From the NCBI RefSeq assembly GCF_000691505.1, contig NZ_JMIP02000014.1:175943-239942 (forward strand): 64,000 nucleotides of DNA. The letters run 5' to 3'. This stretch comes from Halostagnicola sp. A56 (GTDB taxonomy: Archaea > Halobacteriota > Halobacteria > Halobacteriales > Natrialbaceae). The position numbers were made by a program, and so were the translations under genes. Under the pieces are notes generated by a model. The model did no database searches. It had not been told where the DNA came from and saw nothing but the letters and a program-made list of their open reading frames with translations. Below, piece after piece: positions 45,789-53,835 of the stretch (within the stretch, counting starts at the first letter, position 1; each line of letters opens with the position of its first letter).

Positions 45789-45813
45789 TGAACCCACCCT
45801 TACCACGATCCGG

Positions 45814-45820
45814 TATAAAT
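45814..45820 (-). promoter_or_regulatory. TATA element for the HalOD1 gene
   Basis: The minus strand reads ATTTATA, centred 29 bases before the ATG at 45788. Confidence 0.6.
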
Positions 45821-46018
45821 CCTGTGGCCTGTACCCGGCCCCAGTGGATGATTCTGTTCGCTAGTGTACGTATGTGTCTACCCGGACGTTAATTTGCAAT
45901 CCCGTCAGAACTAGGACAGAGAACGTCAACTCGGCTGTTAGTACCGGATTTGCTCGGCTGGCCGGCTGGACGAGACGTTCCGACAAAGACTCGTCTCTCC
46001 GGTGTGACGGTCTATTCA

Positions 46019-46180
46019 ATGGACCTAAACCGACTCAAACCGATCTATCTCTTCGGGATCGTTCTCAACGCTTGCGCATTGGTGTACGCGGGCATGACCG
46101 GCTCGTGGCTGTACGCCGGTGCGTTCGTGCTCGTATTGGGCTATCTCGCCTTCCGGTATCGAATGATCGCACGGAACTGA
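46019..46180 (+). CDS. Small two-helix membrane protein
   Basis: The 53-residue protein (MDLNRLKPIYLFGIVLNACALVYAG onward) has two hydrophobic helices at about 8-26 and 29-45 with a short MTGSWL turn, and a basic C-terminus (FRYRMIARN). The longer open frame upstream is unlike a membrane protein, so the start was set at 46019. Function unknown; such mini-proteins are frequent in haloarchaea. Confidence 0.6.
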   Translation: MDLNRLKPIYLFGIVLNACALVYAGMTGSWLYAGAFVLVLGYLAFRYRMIARN

Positions 46181-46532
46181 GAGGCTGGGATAGTACCCAA
46201 CGCTCGAGTCCGGACGGACTTTCGCGCTGTCGGTTACTCGTCTGCTTCGGCAGAAAAGTGGGGAAGAGTGTAGGGGGAGTTGTGTAGCCTCCAGATCGGG
46301 GGAAATCTGGATGGGCAATTAGTTATTAACGGTAATACCTAATAACTATTTCCCTCGCACACAGACTCGCCTCGATCCGCAATTTCATGCGTATTGAAAA
46401 CGCAGCGGACCGATATCGGGGGATAGTTGACCGCAAAGACGATTCTCGGCGAAACTGCGTCGGACTCGGGAAGAAGCGATACCAGCATCGAAATCATCGT
46501 AAGCCAGACAGAGCCATTGACCGGCACCAGCA
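46181..46532. other. Structured non-coding stretch before tRNA-Thr
   Basis: About 350 bases without a supported gene. It holds two adjacent perfect stem-loops (listed separately), then AT-moderate sequence up to the tRNA 3' end. It could be the 3' region of the small membrane protein gene or a small RNA locus; there is no coding signal. Confidence 0.4.
46290..46348. repeat. Pair of adjacent perfect inverted repeats
   Basis: First stem: TCCAGAT at 46290-46296 with ATCTGGA at 46305-46311, 8-base loop. Second stem: TAGTTATTA at 46320-46328 with TAATAACTA at 46340-46348, 11-base loop. The second is strikingly AT-rich for this genome. The pair could be a terminator, operator or RNA structure. Confidence 0.7.
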
Positions 46533-46606
46533 AGCCAGAGCAGGGATTTGAACCCCGGGAGTCTCGATTACAAGTCGAGTGCATGAACCACCCATGCTCC
46601 CCTGGC
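46533..46606 (-). tRNA. tRNA-Thr (anticodon UGU)
   Basis: On the minus strand the acceptor stem GCCAGGG pairs with CTCTGGC (one G-U), with discriminator U. The anticodon arm CTCGA-CTTGTAA-TCGAG gives anticodon TGT, and the T arm is CGGGG-TTCAAAT-CCCTG. The D arm has GCATGGGTGGTTCATGC. No intron is seen. It lies just beyond the 3' end of the GNAT/pgk transcript unit. Confidence 0.93.
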
Positions 46607-46618
46607 CCTATCACGTGG

Positions 46619-47128
46619 TTATTCGTCCCCCTTTGAGTGTGTATCGTTTTCGGTTCGATCGGAGAGGGATCGCTCCATCGCGACGCGAAACGGTTCGTAG
46701 CCGGCTCGACGATAGAACCGCCGCGCCGCCTCGTTGCCCGCCATCGTCTCGAGAATCAGGTCGTCGGCTCCGCGTGCTGCGGCAGCGTTCTCGACGGTCC
46801 GAAGCAGTTGGGTTCCGATTCCCCGATCGCGATAGGCCGGTCGAACGTACAGATTCGAGAGGAACGCGCGACTCGAGGAAAGCGACAGTGCTCCCTCCTC
46901 GATCGAGAACGACGCGAACCCGGCGACGGTGTCGTCGACTCGAGCGACGAGCAATCGGCCGTCGAAGCTGTGGGCCGCCAGAATCTCGCGCATCGCGTCC
47001 CGGTTCTGGTCGGGGAGAATGTAGGAGCCGTACTCGCGCTGGTCGCGGGCGAGGGCGACCCAGTGGGCGACGATCGACTCGAGGTCGGCCGTCGTCGCGG
47101 GTTCGACGACCGGTTCGTCCGCGGTCAT
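46619..47128 (-). CDS. GNAT-family N-acetyltransferase
   Basis: The 169-residue protein has the acetyl-CoA motif A: LSNLYVRPAYRDRGIGTQLLRTVENAAAARG, with R-x-x-G-I-G, followed by NEAARRFYRRAGYEPFRVAMER. The substrate is unknown. Its ATG overlaps the stop of pgk by four bases (ATGA), so it is the second gene of a pgk operon. Confidence 0.9.
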   Translation of the reverse strand: MTADEPVVEPATTADLESIVAHWVALARDQREYGSYILPDQNRDAMREILAAHSFDGRLLVARVDDTVAGFASFSIEEGALSLSSSRAFLSNLYVRPAYRDRGIGTQLLRTVENAAAARGADDLILETMAGNEAARRFYRRAGYEPFRVAMERSLSDRTENDTHSKGDE

Positions 47129-48339
47129 TCACTGACTCGCTCGTCGTGCTCGAGCGCCGAGACGGCGGGGAGCGGTTCGGCGGTGAGCATCCGAAGGGCG
47201 GCGCCGCCGCCGGTGCTGACGTGCGAGAAGCCGTCGATCCCGAGCGATCGCAGCGCCGAGGCGGTATCGCCGCCGCCGACGATGCTGGTGTCGACATCGG
47301 TCGCCGCTTCGTACAGTCCGCGCGTGCCGGTCTCGAACCGCTCGTCCTCGAAGACGCCGGCCGGTCCGTTGAGGATGACGGTTCCGGCGTCCGAGAGGAT
47401 GCGCTCGTAATACGCGAGCGTCGAACTGCCGATGTCGAGCGCCCCCTCGTCGTTCTTGGGTGGGAGCGCGTTGATCCCCAGTTCGTAGCGCTTTCCGTCT
47501 CGGTCGATTGCAACGTCGCGTGGCAGCGCGATCCGCTCGCCGTAGGCGTCGAGGAGGTCTCGAGCGCGGTCGATCTCGTCCCAGTAGCCTTCGTCGTAGA
47601 TGAAATCGGAGCTCTCGTCGCCGAGGTCGACGCCGTCGGCGATCAGAAAGACGTTGCCCACGACGCCCGCGGTCAGCACGTGGTCGGCGAGGTCCTTCTC
47701 GAGGACGCTCCAGGCGACGTCGATCGAGTCCGAGACTTTGGCCCCGCCGAGCACGTAGACTCGGGGTTCCGGCGTCTCTTCGATCGAACCGAGAACCTCG
47801 AGTTCGCTCTCCATCACGCGCCCGGCGTAGCTCGGTAGTACCATCGGAAAGCCGACCAGCGACGGCTGGGAGCGGTGTGCGGCGGCGAACGCGTCGTTTA
47901 CGTACGCGTCGAGAACCGACGACAGCCCCTCGACGAGATGGGTCCGCGCCGCGCGCTCGGGTTCGAACTCCATGTACTCCTCGCTGTAGAAGCGGGTGTT
48001 CTCGAGGACGACGCAGTCGCCGTTCTCGAGCGACTCGACCAGCTCGCAGGCGGCGTCGCTGAAGGTGACGTCGGCGTAGCCGACGGGACGCTCGAGCAGA
48101 TCCGCGAGATGTGACGCGTGGGTTTCGAGTCCGGTAAAATCGTCGCTTCCGGGTCGGCCCTGGTGGGCCAGAACCGCGACGCGACCGCCGCGGTCCAGTA
48201 GTTCCGAGAGGGTATCGACGTGGGCCTGCAACCGCGCATCGTCAGCGAGCGAGCCGTCGTCGCCGATCGGGCTGTTGATGTCGACGCGGACGCCCACGGT
48301 CGTCCCTTCGACGTCCAGATCGTCGAGGGTCTCGATCAT
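47125..48339 (-). CDS. pgk: Phosphoglycerate kinase
   Basis: The 404-residue enzyme transfers phosphate between 1,3-bisphosphoglycerate and ADP in the cytoplasm. Family positions are GVRVDINSPIGDDG (N-terminal substrate site), LAHQGRPGSDDF, ENTRFYSEE, VNDAFAAAHRSQPS, VLGGAKVSDSID, ILNGPAGVFED and GGGDTASAL with STGGGAAL at the C-terminal nucleotide site. Length is normal. The GNAT gene is translationally coupled downstream. Confidence 0.96.
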   Translation of the reverse strand: MIETLDDLDVEGTTVGVRVDINSPIGDDGSLADDARLQAHVDTLSELLDRGGRVAVLAHQGRPGSDDFTGLETHASHLADLLERPVGYADVTFSDAACELVESLENGDCVVLENTRFYSEEYMEFEPERAARTHLVEGLSSVLDAYVNDAFAAAHRSQPSLVGFPMVLPSYAGRVMESELEVLGSIEETPEPRVYVLGGAKVSDSIDVAWSVLEKDLADHVLTAGVVGNVFLIADGVDLGDESSDFIYDEGYWDEIDRARDLLDAYGERIALPRDVAIDRDGKRYELGINALPPKNDEGALDIGSSTLAYYERILSDAGTVILNGPAGVFEDERFETGTRGLYEAATDVDTSIVGGGDTASALRSLGIDGFSHVSTGGGAALRMLTAEPLPAVSALEHDERVSE

Positions 48340-48444
48340 TATCGACCCTCCATCGTCTCCCCCGAAAGGTCTTTCTATCGGTCTGAGAGTGTGATTGTGG
48401 TTGACAGCTCTTCGCAGTCGCCGTCGGGATCGAACCGGTCGTCC

Positions 48445-49059
48445 TCAGACGGACCGACAGTCCGCACAGACGAGTTGGCCGTTGGTTTCCCACAGCGAGT
48501 CCGCGAGCGATCCACAGGCTTCACAGATGCCTTGCGTCGAGTACTCGTCCCCGCCGTTCGGGCGGATCTCCGTGTCAGCTCCCGATTGCGACGCCATCGA
48601 TTCGGTGATCGACGCGCCACCGGTAAGCGACTCGTCCGCCGGTCGAGATTCACTCACCGATCGCGACGTGGTGGCCTGAAACGATCCGGCCGCCGCGATG
48701 ACGTCCCGCTGGGTGAGGACGCCGAGGACGTCCGTCTCCGCTTCGACGAGGAGGTTTCGAATGTTCTCTCGAGCCATGAGATCGGCGGCGTCGGTGAGGG
48801 GTCGATCGCCCGCGACGGAGATGACGGGCGTCGACATCACGGTGTCGACGGTCGTCTCCCCGACGGCTTCCTCCGCGGCGACGAGTCCGAGCACGTCCCA
48901 CTCGGTGACGATGCCGACCGGCTCCGACCCGCGGAGGACGAGCACGCACCCGACTCGCTCCTCGCGCATGAGTCGAACCGCCCCGAGAACGGTGTCTGAC
49001 TCGCTGACGCCCACGTACTCCGTCGTCAGAACCTCCGAGACCGATAGTTCCGGTTCCAT
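48445..49059 (-). CDS. CBS-pair protein with C-terminal zinc ribbon
   Basis: The 204-residue protein has two CBS domains (about 5-60 and 68-125: SVSEVLTTEYVGVSESDTVLGAVRLM, VDTVMSTPVISVAGDRPLTDAADLM). A Ser-rich linker follows, then a four-Cys ribbon (CEACGSLADSLW followed by CADC) at the C-terminus. CBS pairs sense adenosine ligands; the ribbon may bind a partner. The start at 49059 is 27 bases after a GCTTTTAGAG element. Confidence 0.88.
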   Translation of the reverse strand: MEPELSVSEVLTTEYVGVSESDTVLGAVRLMREERVGCVLVLRGSEPVGIVTEWDVLGLVAAEEAVGETTVDTVMSTPVISVAGDRPLTDAADLMARENIRNLLVEAETDVLGVLTQRDVIAAAGSFQATTSRSVSESRPADESLTGGASITESMASQSGADTEIRPNGGDEYSTQGICEACGSLADSLWETNGQLVCADCRSV

Positions 49060-49081
49060 GTGTGAACAATACGCATAGCGA

Positions 49082-49091
49082 CTCTAAAAGC
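49082..49091 (-). promoter_or_regulatory. TATA-like element for the CBS gene
   Basis: The minus strand reads GCTTTTAGAG, centred about 27 bases before the ATG at 49059. Confidence 0.45.
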
Positions 49092-49155
49092 TACCTCCGC
49101 CACATTTAATCGCGGCGCGAGCGAACGATTCAGGTTGGTACTCGATTCGCCCTCC

Positions 49156-49215
49156 GAACGAGCATCGCGGGCCCGTTTCTCGTCCGAACGACCATCGCAG
49201 GCTCGCTTCCCGTCC
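49156..49215. repeat. Two-copy 30-base imperfect direct repeat
   Basis: Units at 49156-49185 and 49186-49215 share most positions (gaacga-catcgc-g and gtcc ends). They lie between the CBS and gch3 genes, in non-coding DNA. Confidence 0.7.
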
Positions 49216-49233
49216 GATACGTGTCGAAGGCGA

Positions 49234-49998
49234 CTACTCCCACTCGAGTTCGACGCGCGTTCCGTCGGCCCGACAGGTCTCGAGGGCGTGTTTCGCTCCC
49301 ATTCCCGCCTCGTGGGCGTACGTTCCTCGGCCAACGCCGACCTGGAGTTCGACGCCGGCTTCCGCCTCGACGTGACCGATCGCCTCGCGGTAGTCGGGTC
49401 GCTCGAGATCAGGACAGACGACGATGATGTTGTCGCCGCCGACGAAAAACGAGATGCTGTCGTGGGCGTATCGCATGTGTCGCATGAGTTCTGCGTAGCC
49501 CTGTTCGATCTCGATGAAGGTGTCGAAGGCGTTGAGTTCGTCCGTGTAGTTTCCCGTCGCGTTGATCACGTCGAAGTGGGCGATCTGGACGTCGTCGTCG
49601 GTTCCGTGCTCGTCCGCGACGGCGCGGCCGTCGAGGATTTCCCGGCGGTGTTTGTCCTGTGCGCTGCCCGCGTCCTGAACCAGTTCCGTCGCGTCGGAAA
49701 GGGCCTGAATCGGGCTGGTCCCCGTCGCGACGCCGAGGCTGAGCGTGACCGGGTATCGGTTGCCGACGGACTCCTGTAAGACGGCGTGGTCCTCGAGCGA
49801 AAGGCCGTTCGTCACGGCGATCATGTTGTCAAAGCGCGTGAAGAAGGTGTAGCCGCCGTGGTTGCCGACGAATTGCGAGATATCCGCGTACAGCCGGGAC
49901 TGCATCGTCTGCAGGTCGGCTTCGCGGCGAGGTTCGGGCGTCACCGTCCACGGGCCGTAGTTATCGATCTGAACGAGCGTAACCTGCGTATTAGTCAC
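49234..49998 (-). CDS. gch3: GTP cyclohydrolase III
   Basis: The 254-residue protein matches the archaeal GTP cyclohydrolase III (MJ0145) family that makes FAPy-GMP for riboflavin and F420-type pathways. Its two similar halves resemble nucleotidyl cyclase palm domains: VTLVQIDNYGPWTVTPEPRREADLQ, GGYTFFTRFDNMIAVTNG, then HFDVINATGNYTDELNAFDTF and VGGDNIIVVCPDLE. The GGDN of the second half corresponds to the cyclase GGDEF position. The start at 49998 has a TATA element 30 bases upstream. Confidence 0.92.
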   Translation of the reverse strand: MTNTQVTLVQIDNYGPWTVTPEPRREADLQTMQSRLYADISQFVGNHGGYTFFTRFDNMIAVTNGLSLEDHAVLQESVGNRYPVTLSLGVATGTSPIQALSDATELVQDAGSAQDKHRREILDGRAVADEHGTDDDVQIAHFDVINATGNYTDELNAFDTFIEIEQGYAELMRHMRYAHDSISFFVGGDNIIVVCPDLERPDYREAIGHVEAEAGVELQVGVGRGTYAHEAGMGAKHALETCRADGTRVELEWE

Positions 49999-50023
49999 TG
50001 TGTCCGTTGTTTCGAACCTGTTC

Positions 50024-50032
50024 GTATAAGTG
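50024..50032 (-). promoter_or_regulatory. TATA element for gch3
   Basis: The minus strand reads CACTTATAC, centred about 30 bases before the ATG at 49998. Confidence 0.55.
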
Positions 50033-50160
50033 ATACGTAATCCAGATCCGTGATGGGGATCGTCGACCGCGTGATCTGTCGTTCGTTGGCGAGGGCCACT
50101 CCGCCCATGTCGTCCGCTCGGTCGTCGGCGATGGTCACCTCGCCCGCGTCGGCCGCTGGC

Positions 50161-50487
50161 TCACGCGTGTTTCTTCTCCGGAGAGGATCCCTTCGGGTGG
50201 TACTCCCAGAAGCCGCCGGCGCGCATCGCGTTCCCGACCGCCTTGTGCATGTCGACGATGGTATCGAACTCCTCGGCGTCGACGTACTCGAAGATGTCGC
50301 TCATCGGGACGACCGTCCTGTAGTTGATCCGAATCGGGTACTCGCCGTACTCCGCGACGAACTCGTCTGGGTCCATCGGGAAGTCCGCCTCCTCGTCGAC
50401 CTTGTCCGCGATGATCCGCATGTCGTACTTGCGCATTCCGTCGCTTCCCTCCTCGCCGTCGGGATCGACCGGCCAGTTGTCGCTCAT
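50161..50487 (-). CDS. DUF5785-type haloarchaeal protein
   Basis: The 108-residue protein reads DGSDGMRKYDMRIIADKVDEEADFP-like in its first half, then PIRINYRTVVPMSDIFEYVDAEEFDTIVDMHKAVGNAMRAGGFWEY. It is highly conserved-looking and acidic, with no cysteines or membrane helices. It belongs to an uncharacterised haloarchaeal family; I infer the DUF number from memory. The start at 50487 gives the usual MSDNWPVDPDGEEG N-terminus. Confidence 0.75.
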   Translation of the reverse strand: MSDNWPVDPDGEEGSDGMRKYDMRIIADKVDEEADFPMDPDEFVAEYGEYPIRINYRTVVPMSDIFEYVDAEEFDTIVDMHKAVGNAMRAGGFWEYHPKGSSPEKKHA

Positions 50488-50619
50488 ACCCGACCGTGTG
50501 CGGGGGACCCGCAAAAGGATTACTCTCCGTCTCCGTCGCGACGCCGTCGGTCCGGCCCTCGAGGCCGGAGAGCTATCGCTTTACAGTCCGGTTGGGAACG
50601 AAAACGAAGCATTCACCGC

Positions 50620-51795
50620 TCAGTCGTCGGCAGCCGTGGCGTCGGCCGTTTCGCTCAACACTTCCTCGCGGTGCTCGTCGAGCAGCGGTGCGCGACCGTG
50701 CGGCGCCGGGTTCGTCTCGCTCATTTTGATCGGGTTACCCGCGATCTCGACCTCGCGGTCGGCGCCGGGCTGTTCGACCGGTACGAGCATGTCTCGCGCG
50801 TGGACGTGCGGATCGTCGAAGATCTCCTCGGTGGTCTGGACGGGTGCGGCCGGAACGCTTCCCTCGAGTTTTCCGACGAGTTCGTCGTTGGTCTGCTCGA
50901 GCGCCCAGTCGGCGATTTCCTCGCGAAGCGCCTCGCGGTTCTCGAGGCGTTCGCCGGCGGTCGGATACGCGTCGGCGAGGTCCTCGCGGTCCATCACGTC
51001 ACAGAGGGCCGCCCAGTGGTTGTCGTTGAACGCGGCGATGACGGCGTAGCCGTCGTCGGTCTCGAACGCGTCGTAGGGAAACAGCGTCGGATGGGCGTTC
51101 CCGCGGCGGGTCGGCGCGTCCCCGGAGTACGACTGCTGGTAGACGGCGCGCTCGGTGAAACTGATCATCGAGTCGTACATCGCCGTGTCGACGTACTGGC
51201 CCTCGCCGGTCTGTTCGCGGTGGGTGACCGCCGCGAGGATGCCGATGCAGTTCAGCGTCGCCGTAAAGAGGTCGCCGACGCCGGGGCCGGTTTTCGTCGG
51301 CGGGCCGTCGGGTTGACCGGTGGTCTCCATGACCCCGCCCAGTGCCTGCGCGATCAGATCGAAGGAGGGTTGGCCCTGTCGGTGGGATTCACCCGTTCGC
51401 GGGTCGCCGAAGCCGCGGATCGAGGAGTAGATCAGCTCCGGGTTGTACTTTCGGAGGGTTTCGTAGCCGAGGTCGTACTTCTCCATCGTCCCCGATCGGT
51501 AGTTCTCGACGACGACGTCGGCTTCTTCGACGAGCGAGAGGAAGTCCGCTCGATCGGCGTCGTCACCCAGATTCAGTTCGATACTCCGCTTGCCCCGGTT
51601 GACGCTCTGGAAGTACCCGCCGTAGGCTTCCTCGTTTCCGTCGTCGACGAACGGGGGATTCGAGCGGATCATATCCCCGCCCGGACGCTCTACTTTGACG
51701 ACGTCGGCTCCCATGTCCGCGAGCAACATCGTACAGTACGGGCCTGCGAGGACCTGCGTGAGATCCAACACGCGAAGGTGTGACAGCGCTCCCAT
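50620..51795 (-). CDS. mct: CaiB/BaiF CoA-transferase, succinyl-CoA:mesaconate CoA-transferase of the methylaspartate cycle
   Basis: The 391-residue family III CoA-transferase has LRVLDLTQVLAGPYCTMLLADMGADVVKVERPGGDMIR, the NRGKRSIELNL strand, PSFDLIAQALGGVM with the catalytic Asp, and RRGNAHPTLFPYDAF. It would activate mesaconate with CoA from succinyl-CoA. The assignment rests on location: it diverges from mamA across 150 bases, next to the mutase, lyase and hydratase genes of the same cycle. Other class III transferases would look similar. Confidence 0.9.
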   Translation of the reverse strand: MGALSHLRVLDLTQVLAGPYCTMLLADMGADVVKVERPGGDMIRSNPPFVDDGNEEAYGGYFQSVNRGKRSIELNLGDDADRADFLSLVEEADVVVENYRSGTMEKYDLGYETLRKYNPELIYSSIRGFGDPRTGESHRQGQPSFDLIAQALGGVMETTGQPDGPPTKTGPGVGDLFTATLNCIGILAAVTHREQTGEGQYVDTAMYDSMISFTERAVYQQSYSGDAPTRRGNAHPTLFPYDAFETDDGYAVIAAFNDNHWAALCDVMDREDLADAYPTAGERLENREALREEIADWALEQTNDELVGKLEGSVPAAPVQTTEEIFDDPHVHARDMLVPVEQPGADREVEIAGNPIKMSETNPAPHGRAPLLDEHREEVLSETADATAADD

Positions 51796-51945
51796 ACGTC
51801 GGTCTTTCCGGCACGCCCCAATAACCTTTGCTATTAATCATGATGTTGTGGTTGTGTCACACGGGGACGATGAAAGGATGTTTAAAGAATATTATCATGG
51901 AAGATCATTAAGTTTATGTCCCGGTGTCCCATCGATCCGGGTACG
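51796..51945. promoter_or_regulatory. Divergent promoter region of the methylaspartate cluster
   Basis: This 150-base, AT-rich spacer lies between mct (minus) and mamA (plus). A TTAATA-type element at about 51831-51838 serves mct, and AGTTTATGT at 51911-51919 serves mamA. A small palindrome GTGT-C-ACAC at 51854-51862 lies between them and could bind a shared regulator. Coordinate control is inferred. Confidence 0.5.
51911..51919 (+). promoter_or_regulatory. TATA element for mamA operon
   Basis: AGTTTATGT is centred 31 bases before the ATG at 51946, which favours that start over the in-frame ATG at 51916, inside the element. Confidence 0.6.
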
Positions 51946-52386
51946 ATGTCCCAAACGGTCGTCCTCGGCGTGATCGGCTCCGACGCCCACGTCGTCGGCA
52001 TCACGATACTCGAGCAGGCATTCGACGCAGCGGGATTCGACGTCATCAACCTCGGCGTACAGACCTCCCAGGAGGAGTTCGCCGAGGCCGCACTCGAGCA
52101 CGACGCGGCGGCCGTACTCGTATCCTCGCTCTACGGGCACGCCGAGCAGGACTGCCAGGGATTCCACGAGACGCTCGAGTCCGCCGACATCGACGCGACG
52201 ACGTACATCGGCGGCAACCTCGCGGTCGGCCAGGACGACTTCGAGGAGACGCGAGCGACCTTCGAGGCACTCGGGTTCGACCGCGTCTTCGATTCGGAAA
52301 CCGACACCGAGGAGGCGGTCGCGGCCCTGACGCGGGATCTCAGACAGCAGACGCCGGAGACGGAACGAGCGACTATCAGCTCCTAA
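51946..52386 (+). CDS. mamA: Methylaspartate (glutamate) mutase, B12-binding small subunit
   Basis: The 146-residue subunit has the base-off cobalamin motif SDAHVVG (D13, H15, G18), then INLGVQTSQEEFAEAA, AVLVSSLYGHAEQD and TYIGGNLAVGQ. With the E subunit it rearranges glutamate to 3-methylaspartate, the entry reaction of the methylaspartate cycle for acetyl-CoA assimilation. The length is normal for MutS/GlmS. The large subunit gene starts 14 bases later. Confidence 0.95.
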   Translation: MSQTVVLGVIGSDAHVVGITILEQAFDAAGFDVINLGVQTSQEEFAEAALEHDAAAVLVSSLYGHAEQDCQGFHETLESADIDATTYIGGNLAVGQDDFEETRATFEALGFDRVFDSETDTEEAVAALTRDLRQQTPETERATISS

Positions 52387-52400
52387 TGATCCGTTGGTAA

Positions 52401-53834
52401 ATGATACGAGACGAACGAATTTCGGCCGACGAGCTACGGCGCATCGACGACGAAATCAGATCGAACTGGTCGACCGGCGACGCCGTCGACTTCGAGGAAG
52501 CGATCGACTACCACGAATCGCTGCCCCCCAAAAAGCGGTTCGCGGACGTCCTCGAGTCTGCGGACAAACCGCTCTTGCAGCCCCGAGCCGGCGTTCCCCG
52601 ACTCGACGATCAGGTCGAACTCCTCGAGTACCTCCATGGGGAGGGGAAGGCGGACCTCCTCCCAACGACCATCGACTCGTACACACGCGACAACGAGTAC
52701 GAGAAGGCCCAGGAGGGCCTCGAGAAAGCCAGAGATACCGGCGAGGATACGCTCAACGGCTTCCCGGCGGTCAACCACGGCGTCGAGGGCTGCCGGGAAC
52801 TCATCGACGCCATCGACGCGCCGATCGAGGTCCGCCACGGCACGCCCGACGCGCGGCTGCTCGCGGCGATCACCTTCGCCGGCGGCTTCCAGAGTTTCGA
52901 GGGCGGGCCGATCTCCTACAACATCCCATACACGAAACGCCACGGGCTCGAGGAGACCATCGAGAAGTGGCAGTTCGTCGACCGGATCGCGGGGGCCTAC
53001 ACCGAGCGCGGCGTTCGGATCAACCGCGAGCCGTTCGGCCCGCTGACGGGAACGCTCGTGCCGCCGTCGATCGCGATCGCGATCATGCTGGTCGAGGGGA
53101 AACTCGCCGCCACGCAGGGCGTGCGATCGATCACCCTCGGCTACGGGCAGGTCGGAAACATCGTCCAGGACGTGGCGGCGCTGAACGCCCTGAAGAAGCT
53201 GGGCAACGAGTACCTCCCCGACGAGGTGGTCGTCACGACCGTCTTCCACGAGTGGATGGGCGGGTTCCCGCCCGACGAGGCGCGGGCTAACGGCGTCATC
53301 AGTCTCGGCGGTATGACGGCCTCGATCGCACAACCGGACAAGGTCATCACGAAGTCGCCCCAGGAGTTCCAAGGCGTTCCGACGAAGGAGGCCAACTCCG
53401 CGGGGCTGCGAACCACGCGACAGGTCATCGACATGGCTATCGAGCAACAAATCGACATCGACGGTATCGAGGAGGAACAGGACCTCATCGAGCGAGAGAC
53501 GCGGTGTCTGATGGACACCATCTTCGAACACGGCGACGGCGACGTCGTGCAGGGAACGATACAAGCGTTCGACTCGGGCGCGCTCGACGTGCCCTTTGCG
53601 CCCAGCGACAGCGCGGCGGGCGCGGTGCTGCCAGCCCGCGACGACGATGGCCGGGTGCGAATCTTCGAGTGGGCAGACCTCGCGATGGACGACGACATCA
53701 AGGAGATCCACAAGGCCCGGCTCTCACAGCGCGCCGACACCGAAGGGCGCGACCAGTCGTTCCGGATGGTCGCCGACGACGTCGACGCGATCAGCGACGG
53801 CAAACTCATCGGCCGGCCACAGGGGGGTGCCTGA
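52401..53834 (+). CDS. mamB: Methylaspartate (glutamate) mutase, large E subunit
   Basis: The 477-residue TIM-barrel subunit of adenosylcobalamin-dependent glutamate mutase has PLLQPRAGVPRLDDQVELL, VNHGVEGCRELID, VRHGTPDARLLAAITFAGGFQSFEGGPISYNIPY and ITLGYGQVGNIVQD. The arginines that hold the glutamate carboxylates fall in the PRAGV and VRHGTPDAR loops. Length matches GlmE. It is followed with one base of spacing by the methylaspartate ammonia-lyase gene. Confidence 0.95.
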   Translation: MIRDERISADELRRIDDEIRSNWSTGDAVDFEEAIDYHESLPPKKRFADVLESADKPLLQPRAGVPRLDDQVELLEYLHGEGKADLLPTTIDSYTRDNEYEKAQEGLEKARDTGEDTLNGFPAVNHGVEGCRELIDAIDAPIEVRHGTPDARLLAAITFAGGFQSFEGGPISYNIPYTKRHGLEETIEKWQFVDRIAGAYTERGVRINREPFGPLTGTLVPPSIAIAIMLVEGKLAATQGVRSITLGYGQVGNIVQDVAALNALKKLGNEYLPDEVVVTTVFHEWMGGFPPDEARANGVISLGGMTASIAQPDKVITKSPQEFQGVPTKEANSAGLRTTRQVIDMAIEQQIDIDGIEEEQDLIERETRCLMDTIFEHGDGDVVQGTIQAFDSGALDVPFAPSDSAAGAVLPARDDDGRVRIFEWADLAMDDDIKEIHKARLSQRADTEGRDQSFRMVADDVDAISDGKLIGRPQGGA

Positions 53835-53835
53835 G

